Below, in pieces: positions 25,555-34,350 of a stretch of DNA of 64,000 bases. Numbering within the stretch: position 1 is the first letter of the stretch; the number at the start of each line of letters is the position of its first letter. The notes under the pieces were generated by a model. The model saw nothing but the letters and a program-made list of their open reading frames with translations, was not told where the DNA came from and ran no database searches. The translations under genes and the position numbers were made by a program. The DNA is from Martelella radicis (GTDB taxonomy: Bacteria; Pseudomonadota; Alphaproteobacteria; Rhizobiales; Rhizobiaceae): assembly GCF_014196625.1 (NCBI RefSeq), contig NZ_JACIDZ010000009.1:143298-207297 (forward strand), written 5' to 3'.

Positions 25555-26472
25555 TCAGTCCTGCAGGGCCCCGATCACCTGGTCGGCAAGGGCCTTCTGG
25601 GCGCGGATACCGCCGCTCGCGAGATAGAGAAGGCCGCCGTCGGCATAGATCACCTGGTCGTTCTGCCAGGCATTGGTGCGGGCGACGAGCTCGTTGTCGA
25701 GCAACTGTTCGGCGGCCTCGCCGGAGCGACCGATAGCGGCATCGCGGTCAAGCACATAGAGCCAGTCGGGATTCTGCTCCATGATGTATTCGAACGACAC
25801 GGCCTGGCCATGATTGGCGACGTCGAGATCGGCGTCGGCCGGCGCGAAGCCGTAGATGTCGTAGATGTCGCCAAAGCGCGAGCCGGGACCGAAGGCGGAA
25901 ATCTTGCCGCCCGTGGTCAGCAGAACGAGAGCTGTTCCGGCGTCGTCGGTCAGGTTCTGAAGCGTCTCAAGTGAGGTTTCGAGCGCGGCGATCTCGGCTT
26001 CCGCAGCGTCCTGCCTGTCGAAGATCCGGCCCAGAAGCCGGGCATTGCCCTCCACGCCTTCGAGAAACGCGTCATTGGGGATGGTCAGGTCGATCGTGGG
26101 CGCGATCCTGGAAAGGTCATCATATTTCGCCTGGGAGCGGCCGCCGACGATGATCAAGTCCGGCTGAAGCGCGTTGACCGCTTCAAAATCGGGCTCGAAC
26201 AGCGAGCCGACCGTCTCGTAACCATCATCGGAAAACTGCGAAAGCGAGGCGGGCATCGGCGCATCGGGTACGCCCGTTACCGTCACGCCGAGCGCATCCA
26301 GCGTATCGAGCGCGGAGAGGTCAAAGACGACCACGGTCTTGGGCCCGGTCTCGACATCGGTGCTGCCGCTTGCATGTTCCACGGTCACCGTTTCGGCAAA
26401 TGCCGGGGACGCGAGCAGGACGGGAAGGAGGGCGAGGGCAAGAGGGGCGCGGCGGATTGCGTCGATTGTCAC
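25555..26472 (-). CDS. ferric-siderophore ABC transporter, periplasmic binding protein
   Basis: A 305-residue type III substrate-binding protein of the FatB/CeuE/VctP kind (catecholate siderophores). The signal peptide ends in ALLPVLLASPAFA. The two-lobed fold is recognisable from TVVVFDLSALDTLDALGV and GSLFEPDFEAVNALQPDLIIVGGR in lobe 1 and GFAPAD... NPDWLYVLDRDAAIG in lobe 2. GTG at 26472 with AGGAG 7 nt upstream is the start; the frame stays open far upstream but that is shadow. Divergent from the permease-ATPase genes. A RirA-type box lies in its leader. Confidence 0.92.
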   Translation of the reverse strand: MTIDAIRRAPLALALLPVLLASPAFAETVTVEHASGSTDVETGPKTVVVFDLSALDTLDALGVTVTGVPDAPMPASLSQFSDDGYETVGSLFEPDFEAVNALQPDLIIVGGRSQAKYDDLSRIAPTIDLTIPNDAFLEGVEGNARLLGRIFDRQDAAEAEIAALETSLETLQNLTDDAGTALVLLTTGGKISAFGPGSRFGDIYDIYGFAPADADLDVANHGQAVSFEYIMEQNPDWLYVLDRDAAIGRSGEAAEQLLDNELVARTNAWQNDQVIYADGGLLYLASGGIRAQKALADQVIGALQD

Positions 26473-26489
26473 GGAAATCTCCTGATACT

Positions 26490-26504
26490 TGAATTTTGCA
26501 GTCA
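26490..26504. promoter_or_regulatory. RirA-type iron-responsive operator
   Basis: TGA-N9-TCA (within TTGA-N9-TCAA, 26489-26505), the consensus of rhizobial iron-responsive operators bound by RirA. It lies 18 bp upstream of the binding-protein start in the divergent intergenic region, fitting repression when iron is sufficient. Confidence 0.6.
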
Positions 26505-26650
26505 ACATATTCAAAAGAAGCCGCCTGGCAAGTGTCCTCGCCAGTGTCGCAGCCGCACGCGGCACACATTGCCGTGAGGCCGGGTATTGCCGGCATTGAC
26601 CACGCGCCGAAATGGATTGCATAAGGCAGAACGTTGAAAAGTAGAGTTTT

Positions 26651-27613
26651 ATGATCCGCATTCTTTCCGCAGCTCTTCTCGCTCTCCTGCTCACTGTCGC
26701 AAGCCTGATGACCGGCGCCACCGCGCTTGATCTCACTGCATTTTTCGGCGGCGGCGATGCGCGCGAGGCCGTGCTCGTGCTTCTGGCGAGCCGGCTGCCG
26801 CGCACGCTGGCGCTCGTTCTCGCCGGCGGCGGGCTGGCGATCGCCGGCACGATCATGCAGATGCTGGCGCAGAACCGGTTCGTGGAGCCGTCGACGGCGG
26901 GCACGGCGGAATCGGCCGCCCTCGGCATGCTTGCGGCAGTTTTGTTCTTTCCCGGAATACCGGTGATCGGAAAGATGGTGCTGGCGGCCGGCTTCGCCAT
27001 GGCCGGCACGGCGCTCTTCCTCAGGCTGGTGCGGCAGATCCCGGCGCGCTCGGTGCTGATGGTGCCGCTTACCGGCATCATGCTCGGCGGCGTTATCTCG
27101 GCTGTCACCAGCTTCATCGCCTATCGCTATGATCTGATGCAGTCGCTCGGCGCCTGGACCAATGGCGATTTCTCGATGGTGCTGCGCGGGCGCTACGAGC
27201 TTTTGTGGATCTCATTCGGTCTCGGCGTTCTGGCCTATGTCACGGCGGCGAAATTCACCCTGGCGGGTCTTGGAGAGGCAGTCGCCGTTTCCTCGGGGCT
27301 CAATTACCGTCGGGCCATGCTGACGGGGCTCTCCATCGTGTCGCTGATTTCGGCTTCCGTGGTTGTCACCGTCGGCTCGATCCCCTTTGTCGGACTGATA
27401 GTGCCCAATGTCGTCAGCCTGGTTATGGGCGACAATATGCGCCGCACCCTGCCGTGGATCGCCTATAGCGGGGCGATGCTGGTGCTGGCCTGCGACGTCG
27501 CCGGACGGCTGATCATCGCGCCCTATGAAATCCCCGTCGGCACGATGATGGGTGTATTCGGCTCGGCGATCTTCCTCTATCTGCTTTTGAGGCAGGAAGC
27601 CCATGCGCGCTGA
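26651..27613 (+). CDS. ferric-siderophore ABC transporter, permease 1
   Basis: A 320-residue FecCD-family inner-membrane permease with about nine hydrophobic segments. The conserved 'SRLPRTLALVLAGGGLAIAG' region is near residue 50, and the ATPase-contacting loop is near GLGEAVAVSSGLNYRR. It overlaps the next permease by 11 nt. Together with 27603 it forms the heterodimeric channel. Confidence 0.93.
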   Translation: MIRILSAALLALLLTVASLMTGATALDLTAFFGGGDAREAVLVLLASRLPRTLALVLAGGGLAIAGTIMQMLAQNRFVEPSTAGTAESAALGMLAAVLFFPGIPVIGKMVLAAGFAMAGTALFLRLVRQIPARSVLMVPLTGIMLGGVISAVTSFIAYRYDLMQSLGAWTNGDFSMVLRGRYELLWISFGLGVLAYVTAAKFTLAGLGEAVAVSSGLNYRRAMLTGLSIVSLISASVVVTVGSIPFVGLIVPNVVSLVMGDNMRRTLPWIAYSGAMLVLACDVAGRLIIAPYEIPVGTMMGVFGSAIFLYLLLRQEAHAR

Positions 27614-28571
27614 CCGACGAAAAAGCCTTGGCCTGCTCACGCTTGCCCTGTTGGTCCTGCTGGCGGTTGCCTGCATCATCGCCTTCATGACGCTCGGCGC
27701 AAGAGGCTCCTGGGCCTTCGTGCTCGGCTTTCGCGGGGTCAAGCTTGCGGCTCTCGTTCTGGTCGCCTATGCGATCGCGGTATCGACCGTGCTGTTCCAG
27801 ACCGTCGTCGGCAATCGTATCCTCACGCCCTCGATCATGGGGTTTGATGCGCTCTACATCCTGCTGCAGACGGTTCTCGTGTTTGCTTTGGGCGCGGGCG
27901 GGCTCAACGCCATGGACCCGAGGTTGATGTTCGTCCTCGAAGCCGCGCTCATGACCGGTTTTGCGCTTCTCCTGTTTCGCTGGCTGTTTTCCGGCGCAAC
28001 GCGCAGCATCCACCTCGTCATGCTGGTCGGCATCCTGTTCGGCGGTCTCTTCCGAAGCCTTTCGGCTTTCATGCAGCGGCTCATCGACCCGGCCGATTTC
28101 GTCGTGCTGCAGGACCGCTTCTTCGCAAGTTTCAACACGGCCAATACCGATCTGCTCGGCATTTCCACGGTGATCATTCTCGCCGTCTCGGTTCTCGCCT
28201 GGCGGCTTTTGCCGGATCTCGACATCATGCTGACCGGTCGCGAGACGGCGATTGCGCTCGGCGTCTCGCATGCCCGTGTTGTGACACTGACGCTGTTCGC
28301 GGTCACCATTCTGGTGTCGGTTTCCACCGCTCTGGTCGGCCCGGTCACCTTTTTCGGCCTGCTGGTGGCGAACCTTGCCTATATGCTGATGCCGAGCGGG
28401 CGGCATCGCGCCGTGCTGCCGGCGGCGATCCTGATTGCCGTCATCGCGCTTGTCGGGGGGCAGACGGTTCTGGAGCGAGTCTTTTCCTTCGGCACGGCGC
28501 TTTCCATCATCGTTGAATTTGCCGGCGGCATCTTCTTCATCTTCATGCTTCTCAAGGGGAATGTCCGATGA
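27603..28571 (+). CDS. ferric-siderophore ABC transporter, permease 2
   Basis: A 322-residue FecCD-family permease, the second half of the channel. Hydrophobic throughout; features include FRGVKLAALVLVAYAIAVST near residue 45, and GRETAIALGVSHAR as the coupling-helix region. Overlaps both neighbours (11 nt before, 4 nt after), so all three genes are one operon. Confidence 0.93.
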   Translation: MRADRRKSLGLLTLALLVLLAVACIIAFMTLGARGSWAFVLGFRGVKLAALVLVAYAIAVSTVLFQTVVGNRILTPSIMGFDALYILLQTVLVFALGAGGLNAMDPRLMFVLEAALMTGFALLLFRWLFSGATRSIHLVMLVGILFGGLFRSLSAFMQRLIDPADFVVLQDRFFASFNTANTDLLGISTVIILAVSVLAWRLLPDLDIMLTGRETAIALGVSHARVVTLTLFAVTILVSVSTALVGPVTFFGLLVANLAYMLMPSGRHRAVLPAAILIAVIALVGGQTVLERVFSFGTALSIIVEFAGGIFFIFMLLKGNVR

Positions 28572-29326
28572 TCGAGATCAGCAAGGTCTCCAAGAGCTAT
28601 GGCGAAACCCGCGTGCTCGACGATGTGTCGCTGACGATCGAGGTGGGCGGGCTCACAAGCATTGTCGGACCCAACGGCGCGGGCAAATCGACCCTTCTTG
28701 CCGTTGTCAGCCGGCTGATGAAGGCCGACCGCGGAGCGGTCAGCGTCGGCGGGCTCTCCGTCGGCGAGGTGGGCGATGATGTACTGGCGCGCCGGCTTTC
28801 GATCATGCGCCAGGAAAATCACATCACCGCTCGGCTTTCGGTACGCGATCTCGTCGGCTTCGGGCGTTTCCCCTATTCGAAGGGGCGGCTGACGGCCGAG
28901 GACGAACGCCATATCGACGAGGCGATCGCCTTCACCGATCTTGAGGGTTTCTCCGACCGGTTCCTGGACCAGCTCTCCGGCGGACAGCGCCAGCGCGCCT
29001 TCTTCGCCATGGTTCTGGCGCAGGATACGGATTATGTGCTGTTTGACGAGCCGCTCAACAATCTCGACGTGAAACATGCCGTCGCGACGATGCGGCTGAT
29101 CCGCCGCATGGCCCACGAATTCGGCAAGACGGTGGTTCTGGTCGTCCACGATCTCAATTTCGCCTCCGCCTATTCCGATCGCATCGTCGCCATGCGGGCG
29201 GGCCGCGTTGCCGCGGAAGGGCCGCCTGAGGCGATCATCGAGGAGCAGGTCCTTGAAGCCGTGTTCGATACGCCGTTTTCGGTGCGCGAGTTCAACGGCA
29301 AGCGGATCGTGGACTTCTATAGCTGA
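28568..29326 (+). CDS. ferric-siderophore ABC transporter, ATPase
   Basis: A 252-residue ATPase. Walker A GPNGAGKST (about 36-44), Q-loop MRQENHI, signature LSGGQRQR, Walker B YVLFDEPLNNLD, H-loop VVHDLN. Closest in type to FatE/CeuD/VctC ATPases. Start overlaps the permease stop by ATGA. It powers import of the iron-siderophore complex delivered by the protein at 25555. Confidence 0.95.
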   Translation: MIEISKVSKSYGETRVLDDVSLTIEVGGLTSIVGPNGAGKSTLLAVVSRLMKADRGAVSVGGLSVGEVGDDVLARRLSIMRQENHITARLSVRDLVGFGRFPYSKGRLTAEDERHIDEAIAFTDLEGFSDRFLDQLSGGQRQRAFFAMVLAQDTDYVLFDEPLNNLDVKHAVATMRLIRRMAHEFGKTVVLVVHDLNFASAYSDRIVAMRAGRVAAEGPPEAIIEEQVLEAVFDTPFSVREFNGKRIVDFYS

Positions 29327-29342
29327 ACGCTTTCCGGCGAAG

Positions 29343-29372
29343 AAAAAAAACGGGCGGCCTGTGCTGCCGCCC
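29343..29372 (-). terminator. strong terminator for the copper genes
   Basis: On the minus strand: GGGCGGC, 7-nt loop, GCCGCCC (29352-29372) followed by G and T8. It ends leftward transcription of the PCuAC gene; the hairpin may also slow rightward transcripts from the siderophore ATPase gene. Confidence 0.8.
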
Positions 29373-29494
29373 GGCTGTGTCCGAGACGTCCGGCCAACGG
29401 CGGTTCCTGCTTTTCAGGAGCCGCCGAGCCGCTGTCTATGTGTCTTGACGCATTTTCACAGACGTCAGCTGTTTCTCTCCGGCTGCGACAGGCC

Positions 29495-30019
29495 CTATTT
29501 GCCGTGATCCATGCCTTCCATGGTTTTTGCAGCAAAGCTTTCGACCGGCAGATCGATGGTCACGGCGCCGGCCTTTTCGAAGGTGAGTTCGACCTCCACC
29601 GTGTCGCCTTCGACGAGCGGTTGCTTCAGCTTCATGAACATCACATGCAACCCGCCGGGGGCAAGCTGAACGGTCTCGTGGGCAGGCAGCGGAATGCCAT
29701 TCTCCATCTGGTACATTTTCATCACCTCGCCTTCCATGCGCATGTTGTGAAGCTGCGTCATGCCGGCGAAATCGGCCGTTGCCGAAACCAGCCTGTCATC
29801 TTGGTCGCCCTGGTTCTCGATGGTGAGGAAGGCACCGCCCACCGGGGCACCGGGAAGCGTGGCGCGGGCAAAGGCGCCGCTGATCGCCAGATCGCCGACC
29901 TTTACCTGCTGGTTCATCTCGTGCATGGGGGCCTTGGTCTGGGCCTCGGCGAATGCCGCCGGCGCAAGCGCAAGCGAAAGGGCGCCGGCGATGGCAAGGC
30001 GCGTCAGAACGTTATTCAT
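29495..30019 (-). CDS. periplasmic copper chaperone, PCu(A)C family
   Basis: A 174-residue exported protein with signal peptide ending APAAFA. The PCuAC domain carries Cu(I) ligands in the family pattern: H and M in MTQLHNMRM, then M in GEVMKMYQM, then H-x-M in GGLHVMFM. These proteins deliver copper to cytochrome oxidase under copper limitation. ATG at 30019 has GGAG 6 nt upstream. Downstream of the DUF2946 gene. Confidence 0.92.
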   Translation of the reverse strand: MNNVLTRLAIAGALSLALAPAAFAEAQTKAPMHEMNQQVKVGDLAISGAFARATLPGAPVGGAFLTIENQGDQDDRLVSATADFAGMTQLHNMRMEGEVMKMYQMENGIPLPAHETVQLAPGGLHVMFMKLKQPLVEGDTVEVELTFEKAGAVTIDLPVESFAAKTMEGMDHGK

Positions 30020-30069
30020 TTTTTTCTCCACGAATGTCTTCGGATTGCGCGCCGAAACGGCGCGGCGGA

Positions 30070-30498
30070 TCAGAGGACGGCGCGTGGAGGGCCGCGCGGG
30101 TGATAGGGGCTGAGGTTCGGCAGGACCTGTGCGCCGCTCGCCTCAAGGCTGAATATCTTGGCGATGACCGGCAGGAAGGCCGGCAGTGCCTCTTCCGGCG
30201 GCTGGGGCAGGACCGCGGCCTTCAGCCGGCAGGCGTGGCAGGGACCGTGCGGTCCGGTTTCCTTGTCGGGCCAGTCGCCGCAATAGCTGAAATCCGCGGT
30301 GCCAAGGACAGGGGCCGGATGGGCGAAAGCCGCTCCCACGGGCTGGTAGACAAAGATCAGCGCGAAGCAGGCAATGACCGCAAGGCCTGCCGCAAACTCA
30401 CTGCAGATCGTTCGCCAGTTCTGCTTCAATCGCCTCCGTGTGCCGGCGACGCCGGCGCACCCTCCCTTGCGCTTCGACAGTTTTTTAATGAAAAACAT
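30070..30498 (-). CDS. DUF2946-family protein
   Basis: A 142-residue protein: basic N-terminus, one membrane/signal segment (about 36-58), then a periplasmic part with CHAC (CxxC-type with His) in PHGPCHACRL. DUF2946 proteins commonly neighbour PCuAC genes, as here, and are suspected copper-related. Function not established. Confidence 0.7.
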   Translation of the reverse strand: MFFIKKLSKRKGGCAGVAGTRRRLKQNWRTICSEFAAGLAVIACFALIFVYQPVGAAFAHPAPVLGTADFSYCGDWPDKETGPHGPCHACRLKAAVLPQPPEEALPAFLPVIAKIFSLEASGAQVLPNLSPYHPRGPPRAVL

Positions 30499-30518
30499 CC
30501 GATCCGCAAGCGCCGTGT

Positions 30519-32237
30519 TCAGGTCGCGGCGTCTTTCCTGGCGCGGCGGCGACGCCAGCGCGAACGGCGGCCGGTGCTTTCGGCCGGGTTCGGGAAGGCG
30601 ATTTCCACCGTCAGGCCGTCTTCGCGGTAATGCCGCTCGATCGTACCCTGCAGCTCTCCGATGATATTGGCGTCGATCAGACGCGTGCCGAAACCCTTGC
30701 GCTCCGGCTTCGAGACGGGGCCGCTGCCGCGCTCCTGCCAGAGGAGCCTCAGCTTGCGGGCGGCGCCGGCCCCCTCATAGGACCAGGTGACCTCCAGGCT
30801 TCCGTCGCCATTCGACATGCCGCCATATTTCAGCGCGTTCGTTGCCAGTTCGTGGAAGGTCAGGCTGAAGGCCTGGGTGGCCTTTTCATCGAGTTCCGCC
30901 GCCGGGCCGGAAACGTCGTAATGGGCGTCGGCATCACCGAAGACCTGTTCGAGCTCCTTGGACAGGAGCTCCTTGAGATCCGCGCGCTGCCAGCGTGAAC
31001 GGGTCAGAACGTCCTGCGCCGTCGACATGGCCTGGAGCCGGGCGGCGTAGGATTCCATGAACTGATCGAGACTCTCGGCGTGATAGGCGGTCTGGCGGGC
31101 GATCGCCAGCACGCGGGCGATCGAGTTCTTGATCCGGTGCTTCATTTCCTGAAGCATCAGTTCGCGTTCCTGCAGTGATTTCTGGGTGACGCGCTGGACC
31201 TCTCTTGCGGCTGCCAGCGCCTTGATCTGCCACTGGGCCGCAAGGGCCAACGCCACGGCCAGAAGAAGGGCGACGGAGCCGACGACGAAGGGGGTGATAT
31301 CGAACTCCGCCTTCTCGAACGCGGCGCTCGGGGTCATTTCCAGAACCCAGGTCCGCCCGGCGATATCGACCTCGCGGGTAACCTCGAGCGCGCTGCGCTC
31401 AAGGGCGGCGTCAAATGTCGATGATTTGAACAGAGGGGTTTCGGGCGCGTCCTTGTCATAGGCCTCGATCGCCACCGGCATGGACGGCTGATCGCCCATA
31501 ACCGCGCTGTAGAGATCGCCGGCGCGAAACGGCGCGTAGATGAAGCCGGAGAGCGGCAGGTTGCCATCGGCGACGTTCGGCCCGTCATCCACCTTGAATG
31601 GCAGATAAAGCAGGAAGCCCGCCTGCTTTTGCGTGGTAATTTCCTGGACCAGCTCGACCGGTCCGCTGGCGCGCGGCGTGTCGGTGGCAAAGGCATCGGC
31701 CATGGCCTCGCGGCGTACGGGCTCGCTGTACATGTCGAAGCCGATCGCCGCGCTGTTGCGCTCGTCTTCGGGCTCCAGCAGAACGATCGCCGCGCGGTAG
31801 TCCTGGTCGGTCTCCGGCCAGATCGCGATGTCGTCGCCGTAGAAGCGGGCGATCATGTCCTCGGCCTTGGCCTCGTTGCCGGTATAGACCATGCGGGCAA
31901 AGCCGATGCCCTGAATGCCGTCATAGCGGCCTTCCGTATCGAGCCCCTCGACATAGGTGCGGAAGGCCTCGCGGTCCACCATGCCGTCGGTTGCCTCGAA
32001 GAAGGCCTTGGTGGCCTCGAGTAGCGACATGTGCTGATAGAAGCGGGAGACGATCCTGTCGACTGCATCGCCGGCGACGATCTCGAACTTGGTGCTTCGC
32101 TCGACCTCCGATGTCCGGTAGATCGAAAAAGACATGCCGAGACCGATCGCACTCACGACGACGAACACCAGAACCGGCAAAAACCGGTTCAGCGAAGGAA
32201 ACCTGCCCGCCCCAAATCTGTCGAAAATCTCTCGCAT
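30519..32237 (-). CDS. CHASE-domain sensor histidine kinase, HWE type
   Basis: A 572-residue membrane kinase. TM1 about 18-40, extracytoplasmic CHASE sensor about 60-260, TM2 about 305-325. The HWE/HisKA_2 phosphoacceptor motif has H in LQEMKHRIKNS, and the ATPase domain has FHELATNALKYG. The tail is basic. HWE kinases often feed PhyR in alphaproteobacteria, and the PhyR gene is 1 kb away, so a general-stress input is likely but inferred. ATG at 32237 chosen; an upstream TTG (32273) lacks support. Confidence 0.88.
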   Translation of the reverse strand: MREIFDRFGAGRFPSLNRFLPVLVFVVVSAIGLGMSFSIYRTSEVERSTKFEIVAGDAVDRIVSRFYQHMSLLEATKAFFEATDGMVDREAFRTYVEGLDTEGRYDGIQGIGFARMVYTGNEAKAEDMIARFYGDDIAIWPETDQDYRAAIVLLEPEDERNSAAIGFDMYSEPVRREAMADAFATDTPRASGPVELVQEITTQKQAGFLLYLPFKVDDGPNVADGNLPLSGFIYAPFRAGDLYSAVMGDQPSMPVAIEAYDKDAPETPLFKSSTFDAALERSALEVTREVDIAGRTWVLEMTPSAAFEKAEFDITPFVVGSVALLLAVALALAAQWQIKALAAAREVQRVTQKSLQERELMLQEMKHRIKNSIARVLAIARQTAYHAESLDQFMESYAARLQAMSTAQDVLTRSRWQRADLKELLSKELEQVFGDADAHYDVSGPAAELDEKATQAFSLTFHELATNALKYGGMSNGDGSLEVTWSYEGAGAARKLRLLWQERGSGPVSKPERKGFGTRLIDANIIGELQGTIERHYREDGLTVEIAFPNPAESTGRRSRWRRRRARKDAAT

Positions 32238-32490
32238 GCTTTTTCGCGGCTGACCCAAGTTGCAGGCTTTCAAGCCGATCCTAATTCATTTCATGCCCGA
32301 AAAATGAAATGATTCTGTTTTTCAGTGATATTTGGCCGAAATAACGCGTCTCTGGCAAACATTCGACACTGGCGGCGTGCAAGCGCCTGCCTAAAAAACG
32401 AAGCGCTTTCATGTACATCTTCTGTTTTTCCGGCATTGTCAATCAACCTATCGCCGCCGCTGCAGGGCAACCTAAACCCAACGTCGTCAA

Positions 32491-32516
32491 GGAACTCCGG
32501 CATGGCTCCGCGCGTT
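32491..32516 (+). promoter_or_regulatory. EcfG-type promoter for csbD-like gene
   Basis: GGAAC at 32491-32495, 17-bp spacer, CGTT at 32513-32516, matching the general-stress consensus. It lies 42 bp upstream of the CsbD-family start. Confidence 0.8.
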
Positions 32517-32558
32517 GAGCCTTGCGAAGAGACGAAGCAAGCTGAAAGGAGCAAGCTT

Positions 32559-32759
32559 ATGAATTGGGATCGTATCGAAGGCAATTGGAAGCAGTTTACC
32601 GGCGAAGCACAGGCCCAGTGGGGCAAGCTCACCAATGATGACCTGGATGTCGTTGCCGGCAAACGCGAAAAGCTCGTCGGCAAGATCCAGGAGCGCTATG
32701 GCAAGGAGCGCGACGAAGCCGAGCGCGACGTCGACGACTGGATGTCGCGGATGAACTGA
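32559..32759 (+). CDS. CsbD-family general stress protein
   Basis: A 66-residue hydrophilic protein with the CsbD signature (MNWDRIEGNWKQFTGEAQ and KLVGKIQERYGK). AAGGAG lies 8 nt before ATG 32559. Abundant under stress in many bacteria; the biochemical role is unknown. An EcfG promoter precedes it and a strong terminator follows. Confidence 0.93.
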   Translation: MNWDRIEGNWKQFTGEAQAQWGKLTNDDLDVVAGKREKLVGKIQERYGKERDEAERDVDDWMSRMN

Positions 32760-32784
32760 TCGCAACGGCGACGGTTTCAGACAA

Positions 32785-32814
32785 GGGCAGCGGTGACCAC
32801 CGCTGCCCTTTTTT
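32785..32814 (+). terminator. terminator of csbD-like gene
   Basis: Perfect 10-bp stem GGGCAGCGGT/ACCGCTGCCC with GACC loop and T6. Confidence 0.9.
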
Positions 32815-32844
32815 GTGCGCCGACCAGGTTTAGGGCCAACAAAA

Positions 32845-32870
32845 AACGGACCCTCCGGGGAAGGTCCGTT
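32845..32870 (-). terminator. terminator of DUF1328 gene
   Basis: 8-bp stem AACGGACC/GGTCCGTT with T-rich flanks on both strands, 25 bp past the stop of the minus-strand DUF1328 gene. Confidence 0.8.
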
Positions 32871-32894
32871 TTGTTTTCAGCTGGTCGGGCGTTG

Positions 32895-33059
32895 CTATCT
32901 GCTGCGCGCGAAATTGACGACAACCGCAACAGCGAAGAACAGCAGGAAGAGGAAGAAAAGGATCTGGGCAATACCCGCGGATGCGCCGGCGATGCCGCCG
33001 AAGCCGAGTGCTGCGGCGACAAGGGCAATGACCAGAAAGACAGCGGCATAGTAAAGCAT
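32895..33059 (-). CDS. DUF1328-family two-TM membrane protein
   Basis: A 54-residue protein almost entirely made of two transmembrane helices ([19 protein letters not shown], then about 30-49), with the family's GFGGIAG turn between them. AAGGAG lies 5 nt upstream of ATG 33059. Common in rhizobia as a stress-induced small membrane protein of unknown function. EcfG promoter upstream. Confidence 0.9.
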   Translation of the reverse strand: MLYYAAVFLVIALVAAALGFGGIAGASAGIAQILFFLFLLFFAVAVVVNFARSR

Positions 33060-33087
33060 GATACTCTCCTTTGTTTTGTGAGAGTAG

Positions 33088-33112
33088 AACGCCTCACCAT
33101 TGGCTGGGTTCC
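33088..33112 (-). promoter_or_regulatory. EcfG-type promoter for DUF1328 gene
   Basis: On the minus strand GGAAC (33112-33108), 16-bp spacer, CGTT (33091-33088); exact match, 28 bp upstream of the start codon. Confidence 0.8.
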
Positions 33113-33190
33113 AGAAAACGGAAAAAGGCGGCCGCAGCCACCTTTTTTGGTTTACGAAAGCTTGCCGGCCGCGCCGGTTCCGCGCCCTTG

Positions 33191-33985
33191 TCAGGCGGCT
33201 TCCTGGTGCCTTTCCTGGAAGAACAGGGCCTGGCTGATCAGCGCCTTGACCATGTCCGGATTGAACGGCTTGGTGACCAGGAAAGTTGGCTCGGGCCGCT
33301 CGCCGGTCAGAAGGCGCTCAGGGAATGCGGTGATGAAAATCACCGGAATGGAGTCATGCTCGAGAATATCGTTGACCGCGTCGATGCCCGAACTGCCGTC
33401 GGCAAGCTGGATATCGGCGAGAACCATGCCCGGCTTCGAACTGTTGTAGAGCTCGACAGCCTCCTTGTGGGTGCGCGCGATGCCGGTTACTCGATGACCG
33501 AGGCTCTCGACCATCTGCTCGATGTCCATTGCGATCAGTGGCTCGTCCTCGATGATCATGATGTCGGTCGCGACCTGACGGGCAATTTCCGCCGAGGCTT
33601 CCTCGATGAGGCCGGGAATCTCGTCGGGCTCGACTTCGAGGATTGAAGCCGTTTCCTCATTCGAAAAATTCTCGAGCGAGATCAGAAGGAAGGCCTGTCG
33701 CGGCTTGGCGGGCAGTGCCATCAGATTGGCGGCCGCACGCTTTTCCCAGGAATAGGGCGATTCAATATCCTCGATCTCGATTGTCGTGGAACTGAAAAGG
33801 CGTGAAAAGAGTTTGTAAAGTGAAACCTTGTCGTCGCCATCCTCTGGAAAGAGCGAGACATCCTCGATCAGCGTTTCGAGAACGGCGGCGACATAGGCAT
33901 CGCCGGAGGTTTGCGATCCGGTCACGGCACGTGCGTACCGCCTGAGATACGGCAAATGCGCAGCGATACGGGTTGAAAGCGACAT
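33191..33985 (-). CDS. phyR: PhyR, general stress response anti-anti-sigma regulator
   Basis: A 264-residue fusion typical of PhyR: an N-terminal sigma-like domain (about 1-135, ECF sigma2/sigma4-like) and a C-terminal receiver (about 140-260) with acidic pair E146/D147, phosphoacceptor D191 and K239 in the VTKPFNPD loop. When phosphorylated it binds NepR and frees EcfG. Divergent from nepR-ecfG, the standard alphaproteobacterial arrangement. Confidence 0.97.
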   Translation of the reverse strand: MSLSTRIAAHLPYLRRYARAVTGSQTSGDAYVAAVLETLIEDVSLFPEDGDDKVSLYKLFSRLFSSTTIEIEDIESPYSWEKRAAANLMALPAKPRQAFLLISLENFSNEETASILEVEPDEIPGLIEEASAEIARQVATDIMIIEDEPLIAMDIEQMVESLGHRVTGIARTHKEAVELYNSSKPGMVLADIQLADGSSGIDAVNDILEHDSIPVIFITAFPERLLTGERPEPTFLVTKPFNPDMVKALISQALFFQERHQEAA

Positions 33986-34050
33986 ATTATATAGTCTCCT
34001 GCCTCGGTAGGTCTATTGGGAAGGCTCCAAGAGCACTTTCAATTGTTTCA

Positions 34051-34075
34051 AATGCGTCAGCAAAAAAAAAGTTCC
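34051..34075 (-). promoter_or_regulatory. imperfect EcfG-type promoter for phyR
   Basis: Minus strand GGAAC (34075-34071), 16-bp spacer, CATT (34054-34051) instead of CGTT. The spacer has a T9 tract. phyR is normally EcfG-activated, so this one-mismatch site is plausible. Confidence 0.45.
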
Positions 34076-34084
34076 GGCGACTGC

Positions 34085-34109
34085 GGAACTTTTTATCTGG
34101 GCCGGCGTT
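34085..34109 (+). promoter_or_regulatory. EcfG-type promoter for nepR-ecfG
   Basis: GGAAC at 34085-34089, 16-bp spacer, CGTT at 34106-34109; positive autoregulation of the locus is the norm. The start of nepR is only 12 bp beyond the -10 box, so the mRNA would have a very short leader or start at a later codon. Confidence 0.8.
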
Positions 34110-34121
34110 TTCGGCTTGAAC

Positions 34122-34346
34122 ATGAAATTGGGTACTAACGGGATAGAACTGGTGAAAAGCAATAGCAGCCTGGGAAAAGGGGAGGCCCTGCCTGGTACGG
34201 CGAAGAGCCCGGAAGAAGCGATCAGCCGTCGCCTCAAGGCCCTCTATAATGCCGTCGAACAGGAGGAAATTCCGGATCGGTTTCTCGATCTGCTCGAACG
34301 TCTCGACGCGGCTGAATCCGCTTCGGCGCGCAAAGCGAAAGGATAG
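34122..34346 (+). CDS. nepR: NepR anti-sigma factor
   Basis: A 74-residue protein with the NepR core: ISRRLKALYNAVEQEEIPDRFLDLLERLD (two helices that wrap EcfG, or PhyR's sigma-like domain). It holds EcfG inactive without stress. ATG at 34122 gives a 30-residue N-terminal tail, usual for the family. The stop lies 4 nt before the ecfG start. Confidence 0.93.
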   Translation: MKLGTNGIELVKSNSSLGKGEALPGTAKSPEEAISRRLKALYNAVEQEEIPDRFLDLLERLDAAESASARKAKG

Positions 34347-34350
34347 GGCT

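Noticed and set aside
26473..27117. Extension of the siderophore-binding protein frame to 520 residues
   Set aside because: The signal peptide and a good ribosome-binding site fix the start at GTG 26472; the extension is antisense to the permease gene.
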